This document shows positions 1-10,506 of a DNA stretch of 64,000 nt, piece by piece. The notes below the pieces were generated by a model. It had not been told where the DNA came from. It saw nothing but the letters and a program-made list of their open reading frames with translations, and ran no database searches. Both the position numbers and the translations under genes were made by a program. The DNA lies in NCBI RefSeq assembly GCF_018873765.1, contig NC_057925.1, forward strand, positions 44,795,010-44,859,009, given 5' to 3'. This DNA comes from Telopea speciosissima (taxonomy: Eukaryota; Streptophyta; Magnoliopsida; Proteales; Proteaceae). How positions within the stretch are numbered: position 1 is the first letter of the stretch; every line of letters starts with the position of its first letter.

Positions 1-2206
1 TTCTATAGGCAGTTGATCTCATTAATTGGCTGCCCTCCCGGGTGTTGACTTCGCACTGTCTGGTTAAGGTGTTGATGGGTTCTTCCTCCTTTATGGTGCC
101 TCCAAGGTGTTTGGTTGTGTGGTTTTTGCCCGGAATCACCACATCCATGGCAAGTTTGATCCCAAGGGGTTGTGATATATTTTTTGGGCTATTCTGCCAC
201 CCAAAAGGGCTACAAGTGTTACCATCCTTGCTCTAGAAAGCTCTTTGTTACTATATATGTGGTTTTTCGCGAGGGGAAGGTGTATTTTCCATCTCCTACT
301 CCTCTTTAGGGGGAGTCTTCTAGTGAAGAAGATCCGTTGATTACTTTACTTCTCTTGATGTTCCCATGGTAGAAAACACTTCTGGTGTTGAACTTGAAGA
401 TGGAATAACGGGACAAGAGCAAGCACAATCTCAAGTGCAAGGGGAGACAGAGACTAGGAAATCTGATCCTTTGAAGCTTTTTACCGAAGGAACATGGCAT
501 AAACAGAAGCAAGTTGACACCACCGCATCTAACCAATCGTTGCTCCCAGATCCAAGTTCTTTGCCCATTGCTCTTGGTAAGTCTCCTTTGGATCCTAGTT
601 TAGATTTACCTATTGTTATTCGTAAACCCCAAAGAACTTATACTCAACATCCCATATCTAAATCTAATGAGCTTTTTACTCTCATTCTGTTTATGCCATG
701 TTCCGAAGGCGAGAATGGTTGCTAGAGGGTTCACTCAGACTCATGGGACTGACTATCAAGAGACCTTTGTCCCAGTGACAAAGATGAATACTATTAGAGT
801 CATCAGTTCGTGTGCAGCCAATCAAGGATGGGATCTTCAACAACTAGATGTAAAGAATGCATTTCTCCATGGAGAACTTGAAGAGGAGGTGTATATGGAT
901 ATCCCCCCGGGTTTTACTGATAATCAAACCTATGGAAAAATGTGTCATCTCAAAAAGGCTCTCTATGGATTGAAACAATATCCAAGAGTTGGTTTGGGCG
1001 ATTCCATAGAGCAATGGTGTCCATCGGCTACAAACAAAGTGATGCTGATCATACTTTGTTTATCAAGAAGAGAGACAAGCTCATCACTGTATTGATCGTG
1101 TATGTTGACGACATTGTTATTATTGGGAATGATGTTGATGAAATAAAGAAGTTGAAGACTTATTTGGGGACAAAATTCGAGATCAAGGATCTACGACAGC
1201 TCAGATATTTTTTTGGGATCGAGGTTGCCTATGCTGCTCAAGGTATCTTCCTATCTCAACAGAAGTATACTCTTGATTTGTTATCTGAAATAGGTATGTT
1301 GGGGTGTAAGCCTGCAGATACCCCCTTGGAACCAAATACTCACCTAAAGAGTAAAGATGGAGATCCAGTGGATAGAGGCAGCTATCAGAGATTAGTTGGC
1401 AGATTAATCTACCTATCTCACATATGACCTACTATTGCCTTTGCTGTGAGTGTTGTGAGTCAGTATATGCATGACCCTCACTCCACTCACCTAGGCAGCA
1501 TATAAGATCTTGTGATATTTGAAGTCTGCACTTCGAAAAGGTGTACTCTTTTCTTCCCAGGATCATTTACGGATTGAGGCCTACACCGATGCAGATTGGG
1601 CAGGATGTCTAGATGACAGGAGGTCCACCTTGGGTATTGTACTTTCGTTGGAGGGAATCTGGTGACTTGGAGGAGCAAGAAACAATCAGTGGTTGCCCGA
1701 TCCAGTGCTAAAGCAGAGTTTCATGCAATGGCCCATGGCATTCGTGAGCTTCTTTGGCTGAAAGGCCTTCTAGTTGATTTGTGTGTTCCTGTTACATTGT
1801 CCATGTGCCTCTACTGTGATAGCAAATCAGTAATAAGTATCGCTCATAACCCAGTTCAACACGATCGTACCAAGCATGTTGAGATCGATCGGACATTTTA
1901 TCAAGGAGAAGCTGAAGCAAGAATTGATTTGTATTCCTTTTGTTCAGTCCGAGGATCAACTAGCTATTATTCTTACTAAGAGTCTTAATAGCAAGAGTTT
2001 TATTTCTATTGTTAGCAAGTTGGGCATGTTTGATATTTATGCCCCAACTTGAGGGGGTTTGTTGTAAAATAGGTTTAAGGGTATTTATGTCCTAGGGGTA
2101 TTTATATCCCTGTCTTATTCTAGAATGTTCTCTCACACATTACAAATAAAGAAGGGCGGTAATCAATTTGACACAAGCCATATTTCTCAGTTTCTCCACA
2201 GCAACA
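1..2206 (+). mobile_element. Ty1/copia retrotransposon, decayed 3' half (integrase C-terminus to 3' LTR)
   Basis: The translated pieces follow copia order. An integrase C-terminal segment (about 90-310, frames mixed) is followed by a linker (366-725). Reverse transcriptase comes next (about 700-1430; motifs DVKNAFLHGEL, LKKALYGLKQ, VYVDDIVIIG, then LVGRLIYL), and then RNase H (about 1560-2050; WRSKKQSVVARSSAKAEF, YCDSKSVISIAHNP). The frame shifts near 710 and 1000, and in-frame stops occur near 1425, 1503 and 1570, so no polyprotein can be made. A purine-rich tract (about 2050-2059) precedes the LTR. The 5' half lies outside the window or is lost. The plus strand is opposite to the CNX5 gene, whose missing exons would lie in this direction. 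Confidence 0.92.
2060..2206 (+). repeat. 3' LTR of the copia element
   Basis: The segment begins TGTTGTAAAATAGG directly after the polypurine tract and ends CCACAGCAACA, so its ends form the short inverted repeat TGTTG/CAACA. At 147 bp it would be a short LTR. The end was chosen by this inverted repeat, because no second LTR is in the window to compare with. Confidence 0.6.
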
Positions 2207-2758
2207 AATTATAAATATTAGTTGGGAGATGTCAATATTAAGATCTTGAATAATTATAAAGGAATATCAAAAAAAAGATGTCAGTAAAAGTGACCCTTGT
2301 GGGATGGGCAAAGAAAATGCTGACAAATGTGCAATTAATGCATACGAGGAAAAGATAGCTCGAGAATCCCCTCAGAAATTTAAAAGGGTATCAATCTTTT
2401 CTTGGTACCTCAAACAGACGAGGACAATGCAAAAAAAAATAGCTGTGGCAGTTAACAAGAATGAAGCTGATTGAATGACTAGTGGATCACCAAAGATTAC
2501 ATGTTAGGTAAAACCCAGATTGTTATTACATAGGTACCGTTGAAAGAAATGCACAACAGGAAAGCAGTAAATGCTTATTATTGTGCAACATAACTACTTG
2601 CTTAACTGGAGTCAATAGAGACTATGTCATTCATATATTACTTGGAACTACAGAATCTATAACTAATGGTGAAAAACAGGCTGAAGCTCTCCTAAACTAC
2701 ATTTAGACCATGCTTTGTACTTTCCTAGATTGCTGCACAAGTGCACAGTGGCGCTAGA

Positions 2759-3599
2759 CATATTCTAAAACTCACCGAGATCTCGGAAAACTCGAGAATC
2801 TCGAGCTGCTCCAGATGAGTTCACATACGACACAGAATATGCACAAACTCGAATATCTCGACCAAAATTTTAGCGAGATTTTGGTACTTTGTACTGTCTC
2901 GCCGAAATTCCGGAAAAGTGCTACATTCCACATTATAAAAAAGCACCAAGTCGAGAGCACACTTTGAAATTTCAAAGTAACTCAATAGAGAAGGGGTTTT
3001 TTGTCTAGAGAAGGGGGAAAACCTTGTTTCATGACTTTTTAGCCACATCATCATTCAATACAACTGGGATACACTACTGGGGGTCGCCACATCACTACAA
3101 AGAAATCGATTGTATTATTGGGAGTTGGGACATAGAAGACTAGTGAAGTAGGGTCTCTATGACTAATGTATTGCTCATTGTTGGGTGTCTATGTAATATG
3201 CATTGTGAACACTTCACGTGGAGGAGTTTGTAGTAGAAACTTTAAGTCTTTAACTATTTTTTAAATACTTATTCAATATTTTGTGTCTTCATTCTTACTT
3301 GCTTTACTTGCCAATTATATCTCATAGTACTCAAACAATGTATAGAATAGGCAATTTCACATTAAGGGTTCTACATTTACTGCCAACCAAGGGTGCGAAT
3401 CTAAAACACCAAATTGGGTGCTTTTTTTTTTTTAACAATTTGAAGTAAATATGTTTATTAAGCCTAAAACAATCTTCCCTTAAAGATTCGGAGCCAACTA
3501 GGGTCATTTGTTCACAGAAACATCATACCGAAACCAAAAAAAATGCACAAACTCGGCAAGATCTCAGTCGTCGAGGTCGAGACGAGTTTTCAAACTATG
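2759..3599. mobile_element. Non-autonomous hAT-like element, copy 1
   Basis: The left end reads CATATTCTAAAACTCACCGAG and the right end, on the other strand, CATAGTTTGAAAACTCGTC. The 8-bp sequence GCGCTAGA stands directly outside both ends (2751-2758 and 3600-3607), as expected for a hAT target-site duplication. Subterminal regions are crowded with TCTCG/CGAGA motifs. No transposase is readable inside (841 bp). Two more copies with the same ends lie at 16087-17007 and 49962-50670. Confidence 0.75.
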
Positions 3600-3702
3600 G
3601 CGCTAGATCAATGAAGACAATACACTCCACGTGGTGTACTTGACTACTTAGGAATTTGAATAGCAAGGTCATTTGTAATGGATTACACTTGCCGAGAAAT
3701 TA

Positions 3703-4421
3703 AAGTGGGGTGAATGAAGTGGCAGGGTACATCCAAAGTGTTGTGTGACCGACGTATTCCTTTAAAGCTAAAAGGAAAATTCTATAGGACTGATGTATGG
3801 GGCATTGGGGCTGAATGTTGGGCAGTTAAGAAATGTCATATTGAGAAGCTATGTGCAACAGAAATGAGGATGTTAAGATGGATGTGTGGAAAAATAAGGA
3901 AGAATAAAGTACGAAATGAACATATAAGTGCGGACTTGGGTGTTGCCCCGATCAGTGACAAGCTCCGAAAGAGTTGTTTAAGGTGGTATGGTCATATTCA
4001 ACGGAGGCCTAGGGACGCCCCAGTAAGGAGGAATGATATGATTCTGATTGAAGGAGCTAAAAGAGCTAGGGGCAGACCTAAAATGACCGTAGGAGAAGTG
4101 GTAAGGAAGAACGTGCATAGTCTAGGCCTTGTACCAAGTATGACCTCGGACAGAGCCTATTGGAGGGCAAGGATCCATGTCGCGGACCCCATGTAGCTGA
4201 GAATCTTCCGACCTACTGGGTTGTGCCTCTTTCCTCTTACTTTCATCTTTCATCTTTCATCTTTCATTTGTCATTCTCCATTTTTCATTTCTCATCTCTT
4301 TCTTCATCCCTCTTTTCCCATCTCTTCATTCCCCTTTTTGGGTTAGACCACAGTTTTCCCTACTTTGTTTTGTTTGAATCCATGTAGCTGACCCCATTAA
4401 GTTGGGATAAGGCTGAGCTTC

Positions 4422-4454
<33 letters not shown>
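3703..4454 (+). mobile_element. 5'-truncated RTE-type LINE with (TTG)n tail
   Basis: An open frame at 3714-4196 encodes the C-terminal end typical of plant RTE reverse transcriptases. Visible motifs are GAECWAVKKCH, EMRMLRWMCG, LRWYGHIQRRP, RGRPKMT and a terminal WRARIHVADPM. A 3' untranslated region and a TTG microsatellite (about 4422-4454) follow, which is the usual RTE tail. A 19-bp target-site duplication, TACACTTGCYGAGAAATTA, flanks the copy (3684-3702 and 4455-4473) with one mismatch. The catalytic part of the reverse transcriptase is missing, so the copy was dead on arrival. Confidence 0.9.
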
Positions 4455-4455
<1 letters not shown>

Positions 4456-5042
4456 ACACTTGCTGAGAAATTATATATAAGGATAGAACTATCAGGAAGG
4501 CTAGAAGGAAGTAAGGGACCCAATTCAAGTTTGCTAAACCACGGTAGGGAGATTCAGTTCTATTTCCATTATATTTCACAAGGACAATTGATATTCTCAA
4601 GTAATTAATGAGTGAAATTAGGAGGGGGGGGGACTACCCTCAAATAAAACCTCTTTTTTTTAATGTCAGCAGGAAACTGGTTCAATTAATTTTATAGATT
4701 TCTTCCTTTTAGAAAGAATAATTCATTTTCTTAGATTGACCCGACTGGATTCCTTTTCTGGTTCGACTTCTAGTCTGGGTTTTGCGTTTTAACTTATGAT
4801 AAACATAAAAGTCAAGTAAAATTATCAAAAGAAATTAAAGGAGTAAATAAAAGATCTGTTCAATGTAGAACTGAGCCAAACAATTATAACTAGAGTTGGG
4901 AAAAATAGCCTCAGTTAAAGTTATCAATAGTGCATCATGAGGACCTGAACTGAAACCTAATGTGCAGTCACGGGCAGATCACACCATCAGCTGAGTAGGA
5001 ATGCATATTAAGTTAATTTTGATGAATACTTTAGACAGATAC

Positions 5043-7196
5043 CTGCCGGTGTAGATTATTAAGCTCTACAACATCATGATCAACAATACCAATCCGACCT
5101 GTGGAGTTGGAAAAAAAAAAACGAAAAATAAGTTAAAGAAATAGATAACCACATATTCAACAAGAAATGCTAGTCATTGCAGCCAACATAGAAGCACTCA
5201 TCAATTAATGTACCGAAATCATTCTTATGACTAAAAGAACAAGAATACCCAAAGAAAGGAATATTAAATGTCGTTATCCATAGTGACATAACTTCATAAC
5301 CTGCCATGTACATGGATGTGTCCCTGCATCCATCTCCCTTGTAAAACTTCAGCCCAGAGTTATAGAAGTTTCATTTTGGATTATTATCTTAATCTCCAAT
5401 TGTGGCAGTTTCATAACTAAATTTGGATAGAACTTCAAGTCACTTTTACCAATGAGATTTGTGGAAGGCCCTCCATCACATGGATCCACCCATGTACTGC
5501 CACAGGCCAGGTCGCGAAGCATTAAAACATGACCCAGGCATTAAAAAATAAATAATAAAAAAAAGAGCGCCCAGTGCAAGAGGTTCCCGCTACTGCAGGG
5601 TCTGGAAGAGCAATGTATGCAGCCTTCCCCCCTGCTTCGCAGGAGAGGCTGTTTCCAAGTTCTGAACCTGCAACCAACAGGTTGCAATAGCAACTTAACC
5701 GTTGCACTAAAACATGACCAGGCATAATGACATTTAAAAGTTCCCAGGAAAGAATGGGGACAATTAAATCTGAAAATAATCTGTCATGTGTTAAAATGGT
5801 GCAGCAAATCCGTCCACTTTCTTCTTAAATTCAATCACTTATCTTTTCATGTATGTCCACACATCCTCCCAACAGTCCATGCACCCTCTTGTAGTCCTGA
5901 ATTTTTTGATGATTTAACTTCCCACATGGAAAACTCCAATTGGGCTGAAATTTGACATGTGAACAGGGGACCTTGGGATCTGCCCACAAATTTGAGCTCC
6001 AACTGAGCTATCACATGGCAGAATCAATGTGTGGTGACATGCTATGCAATACACCTTCAGAGTGACAATTAGAAGAACCTTACCAGTTATATCCCTCTTT
6101 TTCCTAGGAATTGCAGACAGCCCAGATGCAATAAAAAGAAATTGACTAACAAAAAACTTATCAAAATATATATATATATTTTCATGAAAAATGAAAAGTA
6201 AACAGCGTAATCTAGAACACTATAGCACTTATAAAAGATGCTGAAATTACAGTTCAAAATCAACACTGCAGGCGTTATTTAAAATAGAAAAATATTTACC
6301 AACACCACAAGCCGCAAGATACAATAGAGCAGGTGCACCAAGCCCTCCAGCACCAACCACCAAAATTGAAGACCTCAGCAGACTTGACTGCCCTATAGCA
6401 TACAGGCAGCCCAAGTCAGCAAGTAGAAAATAATAGGCTATAATAACACAGAATAACTTATAGCCTTAAACTTCCAACATAGACAAAAGATGGGAACTTC
6501 AAAACACAAAGAACCCACGTAATCTGAAGTGATAGCTTTCGAAGTAGAATAGAACTAGGAACTGAAATAAAAAGGGCCGGCAAGACAAATTACAAACCCA
6601 AGTTGAGAAATTTTCGATCTGTTAATATTATTACCACGGCATGAGGATATTACATCCAACAACCGGCAACCTCAGAATCCATCATTTTCCACGAAGATTA
6701 GTAAAAAGCAAGGACAAGGTGTCAAACTGAACTCAATTGAAAAAATTAATAAAGTAGTGTAGTCTCTACTTGTTTCAAGTAAGTGGGAACTTGTTTCCTT
6801 CATTAATATCTAAACAAGTAAACACTGAAACCTATTTCCCACAATCGCAATCACAATAAATCAAAGGGCGCCAATCAACAAGAATTCAAACCGAATAAGT
6901 AAAAAAACATAAATAACTATCAAAGTAAGCCGACCTTGAACTCCAAATGAAGATAGCACTAGGTGTCGACTGTATCGGTATATATTATCTGGAGACAGTC
7001 CATGTCCGAACCCTGCACCATTGACCAACGCTGGACGACAATGGTTAGAATCCTTCTCCTCCTCCGTTTCGACGGCATTCAGCTCACCTAAACGAGCTTG
7101 GAGGAACGATATCCGTTGCTCTAACTCGCTTTTCGCTAACTTCAACTTTTCGATTTCTCGAAGAATTTGAGATGCCTCACCGCCATTGGAATCCAT
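5043..7196 (-). CDS. CNX5: Adenylyltransferase and sulfurtransferase MOCS3/CNX5, exons 1-3 only
   Basis: CNX5 (MOCS3/Uba4 family) is a cytosolic E1-like enzyme. It adenylates and sulfurates the small subunit of molybdopterin synthase and Urm1, serving molybdenum-cofactor synthesis and tRNA thiolation. Exon 1 is 7196-6935, exon 2 is 6392-6300 and exon 3 is 5098-5043. All junctions are GT-AG and the phases join. The start is the ATG opening [12 protein letters not shown], which matches the family N-terminus better than the in-frame ATG 12 codons upstream. Residues 8-40 look like a coiled coil. [12 protein letters not shown], the nucleotide-binding GAGGLG in exon 2 and [13 protein letters not shown] in exon 3 identify the ThiF/E1 domain. 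The remaining adenylation domain, CxxC zinc sites and rhodanese domain are not found between 5043 and position 1. They may lie outside the window, beyond the transposons of intron 3, or be lost. Confidence 0.9.
5545..5707 (-). mobile_element. Au-type SINE, copy 1 (CNX5 intron 2)
   Basis: On the minus strand a tRNA-like head (GTGCAACGGTTAAG, then GGTTGCAGGTTCAGAAC as a worn B box) leads into the Au body (AACAGCCTCTCCTGCGAAGC, GACCCTGCAGTAGCGGGA) and a T-rich tail. It is flanked by a near-perfect target duplication of about 18 bp containing AAAACATGACC (starting near 5524 and 5708). Confidence 0.85.
5930..6080. repeat. Dispersed repeat shared with 22490-22620
   Basis: A stretch of about 100 bp (ACATGTGAACAGG, CCTTGG, ATCACATGGCAGA in order) recurs near 22490-22620 in the same orientation with moderate divergence. 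It lies in CNX5 intron 2. No coding capacity is seen and the element type is not recognised. Confidence 0.45.
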
Positions 7197-8147
7197 TACG
7201 TGAAGCCGACAACAAACGAGATCAGAGTGCAAGCTGCAGCAACGCCGGCAAAACCCTAACCCTCCCTTGCGTTCACAAAAATTTCACCCACTGCGCATAT
7301 CAAAAAAGACAAGGACTGCATCTGTAACTTCGTAGTCATCCGACTGCGATTAAAAAAAGTAAAAAAAAGGTCAATACATACAAGCAAGGCCTGCAAGTAG
7401 AGGAATCGAATTGGTGAAAATCAATACTAAATTTTTTTATTTTTTTTTTGGTAAAACAAATCAATACTAAATTCAAGTGCATGAAACCCAGTGTTTAAAA
7501 ACATGGAACCGGATCCGGATCGACCGACTGATACCTATATGGCTTGAATCGGTCCGGATCGGTGGAATCAGCCAAGTATTTAGTCGGTCCAATTTTGGCC
7601 AAGGGAATGGGTTTATTTTTTTAAATTAAAGTTAATTAAGTCTATAAGTACCTAGCGGGTTGGTTCGGGATCGACTCCTAGAGGGTGGGAAGTAGTTTTG
7701 AGTACTTTTCAGTGTTTTCTACTTCCCAGGTCCGTTCTGGTCCAGTTCCCGATGATGGTCACAGTAGTGGTGGTGGTGGCAATGGTGGAAGAGGCAGCAA
7801 TGTTGGTGCCAAATGTTGGTGCCAGTGCAGAGAGAGAGAGAGGAGTCATGTGTTATTAGGCTGGTTTTATTACATATTGAGGAGTACTTAGGTTTATTTG
7901 GGCTGGTTATTTCTTCTCAATGACCAAGAAAATGTAGGAACAAATGCAAAACCACGAGGAATAAACCAAGCAACCAATCGCATAAAACGAGAGGAATTTA
8001 ATGTGGGTTGAAACAAATGCCTATATCCAACCGAGAAAACCAAAGATTTTTCACTATGCTAGATAACTCTCTACACCACCATCCACCTCACAATGTGATC
8101 TCTCCTTACTTGTGTCTAAGGTTTTCCCCACATAAATAATATATATG
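7197..8147. other. CNX5 upstream region and unassigned sequence
   Basis: The first 150 bases would hold the CNX5 5' untranslated region and promoter; no clear TATA box stands out. About 7500-7690 is rich in GGATCCGGATCG and GGTCCGGATCGG motifs, resembling a decayed repeat. A short GA run sits near 7831-7843. The small open frame at 7685-7891 is glycine-rich through GGT repeats and looks non-coding. Confidence 0.4.
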
Positions 8148-8152
8148 TGATA

Positions 8153-10290
8153 TGTCATGAAACATCAGTCAATGAGGAGCTAACACGTGCATCGAGGACG
8201 AGCCGAGGTCAAGTGGGGTGAACGCTTGCCATGAGGTATCCAGAAAGACGAGACTCATACAAGCGCCCAACTTCGGGGATCATATATGCGAGACCGGACA
8301 TGGTCGAGCAGCGAGGGATCGACAGGCCGACCCTTCATGAAGGCACGACCAGACCAAAACCTTGCCCACCCTGTGAGAAGCAAGAACAACCTTCTCAGGG
8401 CGACCCGATCACTACACTCCATGAAAAGAGAACACGCCGCTAGTCCTAATGGCCCGAGATTATCGCACATACGTCGCCTAATAAAGCGCAAAGGGATCAA
8501 GGGATCAACCCTATCCCAAGAATTACTCCTAAAATCTCTCACTCCATGCCCAGGACTCTCCTTTCCTAATAGGGCACAATTCTACCCACCATGCCTCACT
8601 CGTTGCCTATAAATAACTGGATAAATTCCTTCCACGATTATCTGAATCCAATATTTCTTATCTGTTGCTAAGAGTTATGACTTAGGCATCAAAGTGGACA
8701 AACCGACACCGCCCGGCCCTCTCTTGCTGACTCTGTATTGCAGGAACAGGTCGATCCGACCCCTAGTTATTTAATTCTCCGAATAATTCACTAATTATTC
8801 GGCAGAATCGAATTATATCGAATAATATGAATTATTCTTCCCGAATCCGATTTATAAATATTAGTCGGAAAAACTCATGCTTTATTTGAACTATTTAAAA
8901 AATCGCGTTATATTCGGCCGAACCAAATTATATACGAATAATTCGGTTAGCTTAAAAAAAAAAACCCTTAATATCCCTTATTCCTTTTATCCCTTAGGGT
9001 TTCACGGTTTAACACTTTCACAGTTTTACCCCTTTAACCCTTTTATAGTTTTACTGTGAGAGAGACAAAGAGTCAAAAACCAGTCTGCGGCTCTTCTTCT
9101 TCTTCGACACTCCGACGAGTCCAGCCCTGCGGCCACCGCTACAAGTGACCTTGAGTTCCATCTTTGCTCCTTCTCCTAACCCTCTTCTTCACTCTCTCAT
9201 CTTTCACCATCTACGGCTCCACTCCAGTAATCCAGCTCACAAGACGTCGTCTACGGTCTGCTATTGATCGATCTTCACTGTACAATTGATTGAAAGATAA
9301 AAAAAAACAAAAACCCAAAGAAGAAAACACCGTCACCAAGTAGCCGCGCTCCTCCCAAGTCCCAACCTTTTGATTGTTTTATCATTCTCAACTTTGCTGC
9401 CCTTTAACCCAAAAAAAAAAAAAAAAAAAAACTCTGCTGCCTGCGATTCTGCTAGTCTGCTGACTCTGCTCTCTCAGTTTATTATTTGTTTTCATTGTAT
9501 ATAGCATCAACCTCTCTCTCAATTCTCAAGTGGGGCTTAGCAAGGTTCGGTGTAGCAATTATCAAGTGACCAATCAAATTTCCATTGGACCAACTAAGGG
9601 TTGAGGATCTTTAAGAGGTAAACCACATGCTCTGTAATGTATTTGTCTCCACGACATGCCCCACTTGCAAAGTCACAAGTCACAAATCACAGCAGCCTTT
9701 GCACTCTTGATTCTTGAATGAAATTGGAATTCCTCTTGAATAATCACAATTTGTCTCCACGGCATGCCCCACTCACAAAGTCCTTGCCCTCTTTAGTCTT
9801 GATTCTTGAATGAAATTGGAAATCCTCTTTGCACATGTTCATCAATACCGATTGCACATAATTTATAATGAACCCATTTCACATAATTGACTATGAAAGG
9901 AAAAGAAAAAAAAAAGTCTTGATTTTTGTTATGCTTTAGACCATTGTAATTCTTGTTATGTTTTTATGGATGATGGAATTAGTGGACTATGAATGCGTGT
10001 ATTCTAATTCTTATGTTACTTGTATCTTATGCTGGTATATTTATTGATTGATAATGTTAAACGGATACTATAAATATTAAAAATAACGACCGAATTTTTT
10101 GTTCGACTTTTATTTTGGTAAACGAATAATTCCCGAATCCGAATCCGAATTTTATTATGTCTGATTTTTTGACCCTTTTTTTGACCGAAATCTTAAATTA
10201 ACAAAACGAATTATTCCGAATAATTCTTTATCCGAATAATTCCCGAATCTGAATTTGCTAACTAGGATCCGACCCAGTTCTTGACACAAC
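8153..10290 (+). mobile_element. Ty3/gypsy LTR, split by a 1.5-kb insertion
   Basis: The right end (…TTGACACA, near 10288) abuts a primer-binding site, so this is a 5' LTR in plus orientation. The left end is set at TGTCATGAAACATC, a likely but unproven LTR start. After removing the 1503-bp element and one copy of its duplication, about 625 bp of LTR remain. No partner LTR is in the window. Confidence 0.6.
8763..10265. mobile_element. Non-autonomous terminal-inverted-repeat transposon nested in the gypsy LTR
   Basis: The 10-bp sequence GATCCGACCC occurs immediately left (8753-8762) and right (10266-10275) of the element. The ends are CTAGTTA/TAACTAG. Both flanks carry many copies of the palindromic motif CCGAATAATTC/GAATTATTCGG, giving multiple subterminal inverted repeats. 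The interior has no transposase frame. A 10-bp duplication fits Mutator-like elements better than hAT, but the superfamily is not certain. Confidence 0.72.
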
Positions 10291-10314
10291 AGATTGGCGC
10301 CATCTGTGGGAACG
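10291..10314 (+). other. Retrotransposon primer-binding site
   Basis: GATTGGCGCCATCTGTGGGA, followed by ACG, is the plus-strand primer-binding signature of many plant Ty3/gypsy elements. It sits directly after the LTR and 43 bases before the gag start. Confidence 0.75.
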
Positions 10315-10356
10315 ACAGCTTACAAGCCTTTCTAATCTCTAAATCCATCAAGAACG

Positions 10357-10506
10357 ATGGTCGGCGAACAGAATGTTGTTTCCACCAATCCCGAGATTTC
10401 CTAGCCTGAGGGGAACCCAGTAGCCCGCCAGGCAATGAAGTGCACTCGTGGCGGAGGACAAGCTGGGAAGCAAACCACACGCCAAGCAGCGGCAGCTGTG
10501 ACTGTC
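10357..10506 (+). pseudogene. gag N-terminal fragment of the gypsy element
   Basis: An ATG 43 bases after the primer-binding site opens MVGEQNVVSTNPEIS, then a TAG stop, and the frame continues as PEGNPVARQAMKCTRGGGQ before merging with an AT-rich tract near 10510. The placement and Q/A/T-rich composition suggest gag, cut off after about 50 codons. Confidence 0.5.

Noticed and set aside
4397..4600. Poly-Gln/poly-Asn open frames on the minus strand near 4430
   Set aside because: Produced by the TTG microsatellite that ends the RTE LINE.
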